Of a stretch of DNA of 64,000 nt, positions 1 through 11,500 are shown in pieces (the stretch's first letter is position 1; each line of letters begins with the position of its first letter). The stretch is from Ypsolopha sequella. Its lineage: Eukaryota > Arthropoda > Insecta > Lepidoptera > Ypsolophidae. The stretch is taken from the NCBI GenBank assembly GCA_934047225.1, contig OW203986.1, positions 25,423,221 to 25,487,220 of the forward strand, given 5' to 3'. A program made the translations under genes and the position numbers. The notes under the pieces were generated by a model, which searched no databases, was not told the origin of the DNA, and was given only the letters and a program-made list of their open reading frames with translations.

Positions 1-129
1 GCATGCTGTGCGTGCGCGCCTTTGGATAGCAATCTAGCTCGAAACTCTTATTTATTATTTAGACTTAAGAAATTTCTTTGATTGTTATCTGTTGTGCATG
101 CCTAATAACAAAAAAAAAATTAAAAAAAA

Positions 130-228
130 CAAGTGGACAAGAAAGATAGAACTTGTACCTAATAATGCAAGTAGACAAGAAATATCGAACTTGTACCTAA
201 TAAAGCAAGTAAACAAGAAAGCGACACA
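130..228. repeat. 38-bp tandem repeat, about 2.6 copies
   Basis: Units at 130-167 and 168-205 and a partial unit at 206-228 each begin CAAGT(G/A)(G/A)ACAAGAAA and carry AACTTGTACCTAATAA. The copies differ at only a few positions. Confidence 0.75.
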
Positions 229-345
229 AAAACCGTCCCAAGAAATGAAATAAAGTTCAACCGGCAATAGATTATAGTGAGAGATACTAAAAACATTATT
301 TCAGGTTGTAGAGAAAATTATAGAGTTATTTAGGATCTGGATAGT
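206..345 (+). repeat. Dispersed repeat, inverted partner at 30760-30930
   Basis: Blocks such as CCGTCCCAAGAAATGA and TATAGTGAGAGATACTAA reappear in the same order, reverse-complemented, at about 30760-30930. No coding content or terminal repeats were recognised. Confidence 0.7.
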
Positions 346-799
346 GACATATGTTTACATAATTTATTAAAGGACTGAAAACGCAAATCCACACAATCAT
401 CAGGCGAGCGTTTTACTCTATTCGTTTCCGGTAGAAGGTCCATTGTCTATGGTACAGATTCCATACACGCTGGGAGGCTATACACAGAACATAGTTGTTT
501 TCCTCTATGACACAGAATTACGAGAAGTTTACCTTGTCTATGATATTCAACAAGCTGCAGGGCTGTGTATTCTCTCCCAATGTGTATGGAATCCTTATAG
601 AGTGAAAGACATAGCCACAATGCTGATGTTTGATATCCCTTTTTCCCTTGAGCAGTTAATTATGGAGTTGCTGAACGTTTCGTGAGCCAATGAAATACGA
701 AATGTCAATTCACAGGTTCTTAATTCAAAACACTTTTCTTCACTGAGTGATCAAAATTGACTTCTGTATTAAGTATTAAAACTATGGTTTTATGTACGT
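346..799. other. No gene recognised
   Basis: An open frame from the ATG at 449 to a stop at 683-685 (78 residues) has no motif I recognise, no paralogous copy in the window and no obvious splice context. I treat it as chance. The rest is AT-rich with no clear structure. Confidence 0.5.
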
Positions 800-2000
800 G
801 TAGTTTATTTTAGTCATCGACTCTTACATCACATAGCCCTTTTAATGAAAGTTATTCGTAGTTATGAGTGTTGAATATCCTTTTAACAATACTGAGAACA
901 ATTAAAAATTATTCAAAGTACCCATCTTTGATATTTGCTAAAATTATGCGTTTGTCAACAGCACTTTACCTCCGAACGGCGCACAGTGATTTAGAGGCGG
1001 AAAAAACTATTATTTTTATGGTCTGTAATTAGTCTATGGTTCTAGTCATATTTTGTGTTTTAAATCTATCTAAGACTCCTTTTGTAACCCTGTCCTACTT
1101 TAATTTTTATTATATTTCATTTATTATTATAAAATTAAAACACCAAATCCACGATAATGAACGAATATTTGTTTATCTGAATGGAGACTTTTTGTACCAC
1201 TAAATGAACAATGCTTCAAAAAATTTCTTTTACTTCATTTGAAGATAAATATAGCACGGTATTTATAGATGTGATAATATACATGTTACTTAATTTTAAT
1301 TTGCATGTGGCTTTCATTAAAAACGAAAAGTATTTTTTTTCCCTTGAACAGTGGGTTCCATTGGTCATAACATTTTGGCGGCAGGTTGGGATATGGCAGT
1401 AATAATACGAAATGGATTCCAACTGCAATAAACTGCAATCTTTTTAATAAGATCCATTTCTAATGGACCTATTTTCCTTAGAAATTTAAACTGTCAGAAA
1501 ACTAAATATAAAAACTAATGTAAAAAAAAACTTTCTGTGGTTTGAACCTGCGATGATCGAATTACATTCGCGAACCAACCAAATGTTTTTATTGAAACTC
1601 TCAATGCACAGCTCCCTTATTGCGTTACTTTCCAGAGAAATCTTCTACCTTAAAATAGAAACTGCATCAAAATCCATTATGTGGTTTGCAAGTTATAAGT
1701 GATCGTACAGACAGACAGATGTTGCATTTTATATGTACTTAAAGGTCAATCTTATCAAAATATACAGTTTTTTAATACGTATCTGTTGCAAAACAGTTAT
1801 TTCCTGTGCGGCGTAAGCTGGTAATGTACTTGGTTGGAGGCACGTCAAAATCGCGTTAACTATGGTAGCTTGGCTCACAACTAATAAACTAACTTGGTTA
1901 AATAACGCGAGGAAACTCGTCCATCGTTATGCAGCGACGAGTGTTGGAGATGCAAGTGGAGGTGGACGCGGCAGTTTTGGTGTGGAAAATGATTATTTTA
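800..2000. repeat. U0: partial copy of the OR-bearing duplicated unit
   Basis: Segments at 800-920, 955-1005 and 1805-1990 match, in order and orientation, 22700-22770, 24185-24210 and 24215-24350 in U1, and 43075-43140, 43750-43780 and 43785-43925 in U2. Shared words include TTTACCTCCGAACG (U1 and U2 read CTCTACCTCCGAACG), GGCACGTCAAAATC and GGCGGCAGTTTTGGT. About 800 bp at 1010-1805 is absent from U1 and U2; I see nothing recognisable in it. Because this end lies upstream of the OR in the other units, the OR of this unit, if it survives, would be left of the window. Confidence 0.7.
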
Positions 2001-2134
2001 GTGTGGACTGTGACTTGCATTTTATAACTCAGTTGGGATCAGATTCATGTCGTGTTTTTGCATGCCTCTATGGTCTAAGAGGTTCGAGTACTGGACTACT
2101 AATCCGGAGGTCTCGGGTTAATCTAATATGCACC

Positions 2135-2282
2135 TTAAGTTAAAAGCACTTGTAAAAGTAGTTTCACTTAATTGATGCTTTCTCCCAACCGGTTTCAGAT
2201 TTTAGTCTATTTTCAAATCCGAAACCGGTTGGGAGAAAACATAAATAAAGTGAAACTATTGTACAAGTGATTTTAACTCAAG
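2135..2282. repeat. Foldback (hairpin) repeat
   Basis: Left arm about 2135-2203 pairs with right arm about 2214-2282 around CCCAACCGGTTTC / GAAACCGGTTGGG, leaving a short loop. The adjoining sequence CTTGCGATTGTCGGCACTT (as its complement) recurs at 3425-3470 and, with one change, at 16258-16290, so this is one end of a small dispersed family. Confidence 0.75.
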
Positions 2283-2884
2283 ATGTGTTTCATGTTTCAC
2301 CAAGTGCCGACAATCGCAAGTACTTATAAATTTTGTTTTAATCTAATGTGCTGTTGAAAAAAGATGAAGTTCATTATTTCCTTAGAAAATCTATTAGTAG
2401 GCAATGTATCCTCTAAGATTATTTCATTTCTGGCAAAAATATTATTAAATAAAATATGGTGGTGTGTAATGTATTACTGTAACAGAGAGAACATACTTTG
2501 TTACTTTTAGCCACGATTTTCGTTTTATTCATAGGTATCTATCTATATAAACTAAAACTAAAATAACATAAAATTATTAGATATTATTGGCATGAAAATT
2601 ATTATTTCAATTGTGGCTAACTATTTTGCCAAACTTATACCACACCCCCGACACTTCATAGTCCACGCTCAAGTTATTTACCTACACTCTCACGCGCGCA
2701 TCTGGCTTGTCCGCACACGCTTGTGTGTGTGCGTGAGCTAGTCTAGGGCTGGCAGCAAGCGTGTGAGCGTCGTCGATCGAGAGGGACAACATTTATAGTC
2801 AGCAGCTTATATGATTCTCTTCCTAAATTTTAGCGTGGTTAATCCCTAGGTCCTAGTTCTGGTTCCCCATGGATAAATTTGTGT

Positions 2885-3253
2885 TAAATATATATGGTCA
2901 TGACCTGAATGCGCGAGAGGGTGTCAGAGGTGTTCTGAGTGTGAACTTTGAAATGCAAGTCACAGTCCACACTCGGTACACCAGCGTTTCACCTACAAAT
3001 ATTACATCCCAACGTGGTGGGAGGTGAGCCCTATCGCCGTAAGTACTTTATGCACAAACACACGATTTTTAGGACATACGGGTTTCCTCACTATGTTTTC
3101 TTTTACCGTTCAGAAAGTGGGAAGTACTTACCTATAAGCAAATACGATGCGCATTATGTAAATTCCGAAAAACTCATTGGTGCATGCCCAACCGCGGATT
3201 GAACCTGGAACTCAAGACTGAGAGGCCAGCGTTCTACCCCTGAGTTACCGCCG
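2885..3253 (-). mobile_element. tRNA-derived SINE, full-length copy
   Basis: Read on the minus strand it begins CGGCGGTAACTCAGGGGTAG (tRNA-like A box), has GGTTCAATCC as B box, and ends in an AT-rich tail after ACACCCTCTCGCG. Other copies in the window: 30209-30576 (minus), 51019-51300 (plus) and truncated ones at 46875-47010 and 58490-58610. It sits inside the dispersed element 2635-3740. Confidence 0.8.
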
Positions 3254-3424
3254 TTTTTTTATAACTTTAAAATTAAATTAACATAAAATAAAATGGCTTA
3301 GTTCATCGGAAGGAAGGAAATTTGAAAAATCTCCGTCTTTGTTGGTTGCTCCGTTTTCTAGGCATTCATATATACCACAATAACGAACCATATTGATTAA
3401 AAATCAGTATCGTAATAAAACAAA

Positions 3425-3590
3425 ACAAGATTTATACTTGCGATTGTCGGCACTTGATGAAACATAAAAAGCATCTCGATTTTGAACACAAACGCTTGTA
3501 CTATTTGTTTCAAAACATAAAACAAACGTTATGAAACAAATAGTAGGTACAAGTGTGTCAAGTGTTTGTGTTCAAAATCAAGAAAACAAA
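3425..3590. repeat. Foldback insertion
   Basis: The arm with GATTTTGAACACAAACG near 3478 pairs with GTTTGTGTTCAAAATC near 3563, and TTGTACTATTTGTTTC pairs with GAAACAAATAGTAGGTACAA. It interrupts the dispersed element: the inverted partner runs across the site near 61325 without it. Confidence 0.7.
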
Positions 3591-3740
3591 ACAAAATACG
3601 CGCGCAGCAAACGAGTGCTACTCGAACTCTGCCTGCCTCCAGATTTCCACTAACTTGCGGGGGACCGTGGGGGACGTTAAATTCGCGCGGGGAGGTGAGT
3701 GTCGCTGTTTTACGTAGTAATACTTTATATTCTCTGCTTA

Positions 3741-4439
3741 TACTATTATTATTATTACTTTTAGTTAAACCTCACTACGTTTTTTACAAGAAAAGCTCGA
3801 CGTTTCGGTCAACAAGAAAGTGACTTCATCAGGCTCCGCAGGGTGCTCTGGCGTAAGCAATACCCTCGCGTGGACTGTAGGGTGGAAGTCACTCTAAAAG
3901 GCTGGAAAACTGAGCCTACAAATTCAACAACGCCAGACTTTCAAGGATTCGTTCTAAAAGATTAAAATAAAAATAAAAAATATATTTATAGGTAATGATT
4001 AGTTAATCGAAAGTACTTATAAACATTATTAAGATGTTATTAATATGTTCTTTGGTGTAAACTATAACCTATTTCAAAAATATTTTTTGGTTTTAAAGTG
4101 TTCCGTAGAAGAATGCGATTACGGGATTGACTTGTTTTTTATGTATATAAAATGTGAATGAATGAATAGGTAATACGTATATTTATTACGTTTATATTTT
4201 CTTTACACCGCCTAGCGTAGGCGGTGTATCATCATCATCTATTTCACATTATCTTCCACCCAAAGGTTGTCTAGAAGAAATCGTTTAATTGATATAACCG
4301 CCTATTGTACCCTGTCTATTAAAAATATTTTATAACTTCTTTCATTTCAGTGCACAATAAAGATCATTTATGTTATATTATGTTTATTTTATGTTATACA
4401 AATATGAAGTGAATCTACTCCAATTTTTTTTTCAACACG
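3741..4439. other. No gene recognised
   Basis: AT-rich with no supported frame. One exact short palindrome (ACACCGCCTA-GCG-TAGGCGGTGT, 4205-4227) stands out. Confidence 0.5.
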
Positions 4440-5861
4440 TGTAACAACGTGTTACTGAAACACATAGGATATTTAATTGTGACTCCACTCGTGTCAATTT
4501 TCAACCTGAGTCTTAACACGGGTTGTTTTCCTGATACCTGGAAGGTGGCTGCTGTTACTCCCGTTCATAAAGATGGCCCAAAAGACTCGCCAAATAACTA
4601 CAGACCAATCTCACTACTAAGCACACTTTCTAAGCTGTTGGAAAGGATTGTCAATAAGAGACTGGTACGATTCCTGGAAAAACATAATCTTCTCTCTGTG
4701 AATCAATTTGGTTGACGACGCCGATCCACAGAGGATGCTATCGCTCTTCTGACGGAACTGGTGTCCACATATCTTGATAAAGGTCAGAAGTGCGTGGGCG
4801 TTTTCCTTGACCTAGCAAAGGCCTTTGATACTGTGTCAACGCCGATTCCTCTTAAGAAATTGGAGGCGTTAGGTATCAGAGGCACCGCCTTGTCTTGGTT
4901 CCACAGCTTTCTTACCATGAGAAAACAGATGGTCAAGATTGGACAACAAAATAGCGACCTAGCGGAGGTTAAATTTGGCGTCCCTCAGGGCAGTATTCTG
5001 GGCTCCACACTGTTCATCATCTATATGAATGATATTCATAATCTCGACTTGAGTTGGTCTGAAACTATCTGCTACGCAGACGATACTGTCGTATTGTTCC
5101 ATGAAAGTACATGGGAAGAAACGATGCAGGCTACCGAACAGGGAATGTCTACCATTATGAAAAGGCTACAAAACAACTTACTGACCCTTAATAAAAACAA
5201 AACTTTCTATCAATGTTTTCACAGGACAGCCGCTTCTCAACCTTATTTGCATGAAGGCATAAAAATACACGTTTGCAATAACAACAAAAACAGTTTAACT
5301 CCGTGCACCTGTGCAGTGATCCATCGAGTCACAAGTCTTAAGTACCTTAGGATTATTGTTAAAGCTGAATTTCAGGGAACACATCCTGTGGCTTTCGAAA
5401 CGTGTCCGTAAAATCATTGGAATAATGAAAAAACTAAGAAATGCCGCAAACTTCCACATACTGAAACTTGCTTACACTGCTCTGTGTCAATCCTTAATTA
5501 CGTATTGCATTTCAATTTGGGGCAGTGCCTGTAAAACTTTTATGATTGTTATCGAAAGAGCTCAAAGATCTGTGCTGAAAGTCATGCTACGTAAGCCATT
5601 CCGTTTTCCGACCATCATACTGTACAAAGATGCTCAAGTTCTGACTGTAAGACAGCTTTATATACATAAAATTTGTTTAAATTCACATAAAAGTATCATA
5701 ACTTCAAACATATATAATCATTTACTCAAAAAGCGCGTGTTTAGAATGCCAGGCTCAAGGACGAACAATTTTACCTTCTCTGCGGATTTATTTGTTATTT
5801 TTAATCTCTGTTGTGTTTTAACTATGTCCAATAAACTTATTATTATTTTTTTTTTTATCGT
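4440..5861 (+). pseudogene. Jockey/CR1-like LINE reverse transcriptase, 5'-truncated and broken
   Basis: This is the 3' part of a non-LTR retrotransposon ORF2. In order it shows the fingers motif with NNYRPISLL (about 4597), the palm Asp in FLDLAKAFD (about 4803), GVPQGSILG (about 4977) and the catalytic YADDTVVLF (about 5072), then the thumb and C-terminal region to about 5740. Two lesions disable it: an in-frame TGA at 4713-4715, where related elements continue in frame after QFG, and a frameshift near 5360-5390 after which the frame resumes. The 5' part with the endonuclease is absent. The 3' UTR ends in an AT-rich run near 5861. Family assignment is by motif; the clade is not certain. Confidence 0.9.
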
Positions 5862-6024
5862 AAAAATCAAAGTGAGTTTTACCTGTAATATTCTTTATGA
5901 TATTGAATTGTTTGTCTACTATTTTTTGAGTGTTACAGTTATTTCTTGTAATTTCTTTCGAAACCTGAACAGTTGATACTAAAATCAACGCACAATAGTA
6001 TCGATTCGGGGCAGCACGATTTAA

Positions 6025-6123
6025 CTTATTTGACAGAACTTAATTTAAGCATTCTGTCCTTTTACTTCTGTATCGAAAAGACAAGGACAGAACGCGTAAA
6101 TTAAGTTTAGTCCTGTCAAATAA
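6025..6123. repeat. Hairpin repeat
   Basis: TTATTTGACAG...AACTTAATTTA near 6025 pairs imperfectly with TAAATTAAGTTTAGTCCTGTCAAATAA ending near 6123, with AGCATTCTGTCC / GGACAGAACGC inside. It resembles a small MITE; no target duplication was established. Confidence 0.6.
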
Positions 6124-6373
6124 CTTGAAAAATGCTATACCGAATCGACACAGATATCTTATCCACCAAGTACTTTTCATTAGTTCCTACCCCCACGACT
6201 TTAGTTCTATGTACGAGTATGATGCTGTAGTGTGGGAATACCGTCACCTGAAGTTGGAAGTTTCGCAGTGTTAATATGGGCCAACTTCTACGGTTGTATA
6301 TTTTAATTAATACATCGAATATTTTAACTATGCAAAGCAAAACAATTAAGACACTACTTGCCTTACAACTTAA

Positions 6374-6794
6374 GGCGCTCTTATACCAAAATCAGTAATT
6401 TCAAAGTCAAATAGAACTTTCAAATATCGTCTAAAACTTCCAAAAAAATACACAATATAGTTCAAACCTTTATCTAGGTCTTCCATGCATGTGTTACACG
6501 ATCAGATAAACTTTGCTCGATATAAATAATTCACGAACACAGCATGTAATAAGACCTTTTAAATCATGCCATTTCCATAATTCCACTCTTTTATTAACGA
6601 AACATATCTGGTAATATTGCTCATTAAATTTTCTAGGTCGACCACGTAAGTGGGTTTTAATAAACATATCCCTTATTTTTAAACAATTTAAAAACCGATA
6701 AAAACAACGAAAAAGTACAAAAGTCTGGTTATTTTCTTTACTCCTTACACGTAAAGAAAAAGACAGAGACTCACTCTTCTGGGATAAGAGCGCC
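6374..6794. mobile_element. TTAA-flanked MITE
   Basis: Inverted termini GGCGCTCTTATACC and GGGATAAGAGCGCC are flanked by TTAA at 6370-6373 and 6795-6798. The TTAA duplication is piggyBac-like; there is no coding region. The right TTAA is immediately followed by the terminus of another family (GACCGGTTTCGCAGCCGG) that is also seen at 47361-47730. Confidence 0.7.
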
Positions 6795-8215
6795 TTAAGA
6801 CCGGTTTCGCAGCCGGATTGTGAAAAACCCGCCTTTTTTCTAATTAATCGAAACATAACACTTAAATTCAAAATTCAATCAATAGTTATTCAACAAAACC
6901 TTTTCACCTATGTATTGTGTATGCCATCGCAAAGTTTCCATTGATTAAATGACTGACTGACAGATCTATCAATGCTTTCACCAAAAAGCTACATGAAATT
7001 TGGACTATCGGTTCCTTGAGTGATGTAGACATCTACTAAGATGAGATTTTAGGAATTTCCCACGGATCAGAAGAAACGAGAACCAAGCAACCAATGCTGT
7101 GGGGTGTCTGCTAGTACTAAATAATTAAAAAGCTTGCAACTAGCAAATTACATCTTTATTAACATAAATTTTACTACATTTATTTAATTCATTTCACAAG
7201 ATACAATAGCGATGGGGATCCACACCACAAGCAAAGAAAATTACAGATGGCGCTAGCATATAGGTCCGGCTAATAGATATTACCGTCCGGCTATGTCAAA
7301 CTTTGTTGTTGTGTGTGTTCCGGTTTTCCTACTGTTTTTGTCCAATACATCGCCTTTTTTTTGCTTTCTCTTATCATCTTTATTCCAAGATGTTGTATAT
7401 TTGTTTGTGCGTTATTCATTTTTAATATGGGCTATTTCGGGAATAAATAAATACCATTATTAAAGCAACTTGGTACAAAGGCATAATTCCAAGAAATTTA
7501 TAGAAAATCACAAAAAACTATGCAAAAACCATAACAAAGTACTGAAAAATGACAGATTTTTATGGCCGAATCGACGATGCGCCATCTACAGGGATAATTT
7601 GGCAGTGTGGATCTCCATTGAATAATGTAGTATAATACTATAGTATAAATAATGTAGGTAGTAATTAATGTCACCTTAATTACTAGTTTTATAAAAAGCA
7701 AATTATATCTTTATTTGTGATATTATGTTACATTTATTTAATTCATTTAACACTTTAAATACTTATTTTAATAATTGGCATAGAACTAAAACTAAATCTA
7801 ACACGGCCTAGATCGAGGTGACAGTGGAGGCATCTGTCGGGATAATTAGTTTTTTTACCCATTGCGACGCTACCTGTGACTATAAACCCGCAGAGTTAAC
7901 ATAATGGTTTGCGTCAAACTTCAGAGGCTATGCAAATTTAATTTTTGTCACTGTCACTCCAAGTGGAAAAACGCCCAGTGCGAGAGGGCCGGTTCAGGGC
8001 AAAAGGGAAAAAGTTAGTTTTATATTTTTATAAAAATACTAAAATAGCTAGCTAATTTCAAAAATTAAAACTGTAGATATTAAAATATGTTTGAGTTCGG
8101 TACACGGTTCGAAGAAAAAGCGTGTACAATTATTTGAAATATTATTACAACCACCACATAGAAATGTGCGAATCATATAAAATACGAAAATTTTATGAGA
8201 AAAAATTTAAGGCGA

Positions 8216-8354
8216 AGGCCCAGGCACATATCCAGGATTTGGTTTGCATGGCGGTCCAATACAGAAATTATGAATTCATGGCTAACATGAATGGATGGCC
8301 AATTTTTGTATTGGACCCCCATGCAAACCAAATTCTGGATATGTGCCTGAGCCT
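8216..8354. repeat. 54-bp-arm hairpin downstream of OR-A
   Basis: CCAGGCACATATCCAGGATT (8219) pairs with a right arm ending ATATGTGCCTGAGCCT at 8354; arms are about 54 bp with a 31-bp loop. The counterpart in U2 (about 33570-33700) keeps the right arm, but its left arm has decayed. It lies beyond the OR-A stop codon, on its 3' side. Confidence 0.8.
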
Positions 8355-8482
8355 ACGTTAGTAGAGGAGTGCACAAGAGATAAAAATTAGCGTAATGACA
8401 ACTGTGCAAGTAGGTAGGTACTAAATTACATGTAATAGAAATAATTAAAGTCCAACTTTACTTTGATCTTCACTTCTATTTA

Positions 8483-8551
8483 TTAATTCTTCGTATCACG
8501 ATCTTGGACGTCACGAAGCAAGGTGAAAATGGAATATGCTGTTTTCATTAT
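8483..8551 (-). CDS. OR-A exon 5 (C terminus)
   Basis: The acceptor TTGCTTTCAG precedes ATAATGAAAACAGC. The exon encodes [20 protein letters not shown] then KN and stop TAA. It is too short to be found by frame length and was identified by its match to the OR C-terminal motif and to the copy in U2. It is separated from exon 4 by the 6.8-kb retrotransposon. Confidence 0.9.
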   Translation of the reverse strand: MMKTAYSIFTLLRDVQDRDTKN

Positions 8552-11500
8552 CTGAAAGCAAGAGAAAAGTGTTCTTATTTTCGTGCTGCTAATCTCATTT
8601 ATAACCTGTTTAAATTTAAAATGATTAATTGGAAAGCAGACCTTAGAAAAGGCATAGAATAGAAAAAACGCAGACTGACTTCACGTAGCGAAACAACAGT
8701 TTGAAAGGTTTTTAGCTAATACGGAAATATTTTTTTTGCAAAAATAAAAAGAATTGAAGTTGATTAACTTCAAATCTGTATTAGCATTTACATAAAAAAG
8801 TCAATTCCGTAATCGAATTCTTGCAACGAATAATATAAAACAAAAATTAGTCAGGTTATATGTATACAAATTATTTATTTGGTTTAAAAAATACATTTGA
8901 ATTTAATATGAAAATATAACAATAGTAGTAAGTGTTCTTAAATGTAATGTCTTAAAGACATTAGTATATAATATCTTTAAAACATTTTTTTTTAGTGCTT
9001 TCACTTAAAGAATCACTGTTGAGTCAACCTCTTCTAAAGCGTCATTGTAATGTTGGACTTAAATTTTTAAGGAGTTCGCTTAACATATCGCAAATTGAAT
9101 TAATTATGTTTTATAAATATTACCCTTTACCCGAAGGTTACCTTTACCTGAATTTTGTTCGAGCTTACATATAATATCTTTGTTCGCGCCACTTCTTGTG
9201 GCTCTCATACTGCGGGGTAGTTGTGAATTAATATTTTCAACTGTCATTTTCGCTGCATCTCCACCCGCTTAGTTTTGGACGCAAATCAAGCAGTCGTCAA
9301 TCAGAAGCCTTTCACGCCGGAGGTCTACGCTGATTGCCATTCGACTAGGTCCTACCTAGACCCTACCGCCCGCCATTTTGAGATCGCACCCGCTGTGCGC
9401 CTCATTTTCATCTATTACTATTACGAAGAAGATTAGCCGAGAAGAGCGCAACCAGGCACGAAGAGGAAGAAGAAAACCATCTTGGAGAACACCAGAGACT
9501 TGGTGGCTCAGGCGAAGCGTGGTTTGTGGTGCATGCAGCTCCTTCCCAAGGTCAGATCTTTCATCTTCACCAATTTTCTCTTCACTTCCCGCTATTTTTA
9601 AAACCTATGGTGATACAAAGCACTGCCGTCACATCGCGTGCTCATTTTTTGGCCATTCGAGCCGGATCTAGATCCATTTTAGGCCCTTTGATCTGCGATC
9701 TATAACCATTTTTTGGTATTTCCAACCGCTATCTTCATGTTCTTTGTCTAAAGAACACGTGAATTCCGCTCTAATTTTCACTCTGCCCGCAGTATTACCC
9801 CGCATTCCCGCTCTTATTTGCATTATCTATGCATTAAAACCCCGCATTCGTCAAAATATTAGTGATTCCATTTCCTATATACTGGAAATTATAAATTATC
9901 TACAGTGAAATACGCCATTCTGTTAATTTATCCGCTGCGATTATACCATTTGATCATTTCACAGAAAATATTATCTGCCTACCTGCTAATTCTTAATATT
10001 ATCGAGAGGTACTCGTACACAGGTTCGTCCGCCGCCCGTGTTATCTCTAACTCATTAGCATTATTCTATGTTGTAGTCAGTATAAAACTTTCAATAGTTC
10101 TGGTACTTGCCTAACTTTGTACTATATAACATGCCAAATTCCGCAGAAGCTGCAAAATTAAAGATGTCGTATAGTTTAAAGAAGCTTAAAAATAAAAGGC
10201 AAGAATTGTTTAATCGCCTTCAGAGAGTTTATGACTTTTCTAAAACCGCTTTAGAGGATGTTTCTTCGGCAGAATTGTTTATGGCCAATGTCGAAACTTT
10301 GGATACTGTACGCTCAGAAATTCATGTAATCATAGATGAAATTAATGACACAGAGGTATTGATAAATCCTAATTTTGAACCAAATTATCAAAGTTGGTCA
10401 GCTTTTGAGGATCTTTACTCCCATTGCAAATACATCAACCGGAAGTTATCACATTCTTCGAAATCGGCTGACTCTAAAGTTAAAGCTCCACTTGACATGG
10501 AATGTCCCAAAAAACCTACTATCAAGCTTCCAAAACTGGAACTCGTTGGTTTTTCTGGTGAAGCTACTATGTGGCCAACATTCTATGAAACATTTAAAAC
10601 CACGATTCACGATAATCCGGACTTGACCGACAACGAACGAGTACAATACCTGATGGGTAAACTTTCTGGCCGGGCACTTTCGATTTGTTCTGGAATCACA
10701 CCGAACGCAACTAACTACGACATAATCTGGAAAACACTCGTTTCTACTTTTCAAGACTCGCGTAGTTTAGCCACTACTTATTTGGATCAAATGTTTGAAT
10801 TTCGCCCTTTAACTACCGCTAGTTCAAAAAACTTGGACTTGTTTTTAGACAAGTTCTGTTCCGCTGTTTCGTGTTTAAAATCGCTGAATATTAAAGATCT
10901 TTCGGATTTTATCCTTATGTATTTGGCCCTTAAAAAACTTGATGTTGAAACCGCTCGTTCATTTGAAATGTTTAAACGTGGTTCCGATTTACCCCATTAT
11001 GATGAATTAATATCATTTTTACGTGAACAAACTAAGATACTGAACCGCACTGCACCCGCAATTACCGCTCCCGCTCCGAACCGCTCCGCTAATAATAATA
11101 ACAACAAAACCGGGTACAGTACCAAGTCAACCCATGCTTTTGTCTCCGCTTCGACCAATAATAATTGTTGTCCGCTATGTAAACAATTAAAACACTATAA
11201 TTTATATAAGTGTCCCGAATTTGTGAAACTAGATATCGAGAAAAGATTTCAGTTCATCAAATCTAATAACGGTTGCACCAATTGTTTAAGCATTACGCAT
11301 AACAACTCCGCTTGTAAATCGTCTTATAATTGCCGCCATTGTAATTGTAAACACCATTCGATGTTGTGCCGCAAACAAAATGTGATGAATACTCACACCG
11401 CGCTTGGTCAAAATATTACCGTGTCTCCACGCACACATACGCAATCTTCGAGGATGGTGGATCCTGCCGTATCGGCGACTAACACAGAACATATGACTAA

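Larger units (their letters stand above)
2635..3740 (+). repeat. Dispersed element, inverted copy at 61150-61910
   Basis: The blocks 2635-2870 and 3350-3740 (the latter minus a foldback insertion) match 61905-61680 and 61400-61150 in reverse complement, including ACGCGCGCATCTGGCTTGTC and TTGCGGGGGACCG. Here the copy is split by a SINE and a foldback; in the partner the same gap holds a (TA)n tract. The class is unknown. The end with a TACTTTATATTCTCTG motif looks like a transposon terminus or LTR, but I could not prove it. Confidence 0.65.

Noticed and set aside
449..685. 78-codon frame near the left edge
   Set aside because: No motif, no homologous copy and no gene-like context.
3180..3253. 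tRNA gene (also 30500-30576 and 51019-51095)
   Set aside because: A and B boxes are present but the cloverleaf is not convincing, and all three are fused to the same body: SINE heads.
10107..10130. Upstream extension of the BEL Gag-Pol frame by eight codons
   Set aside because: It would start at TTG; the first ATG in frame is at 10131.
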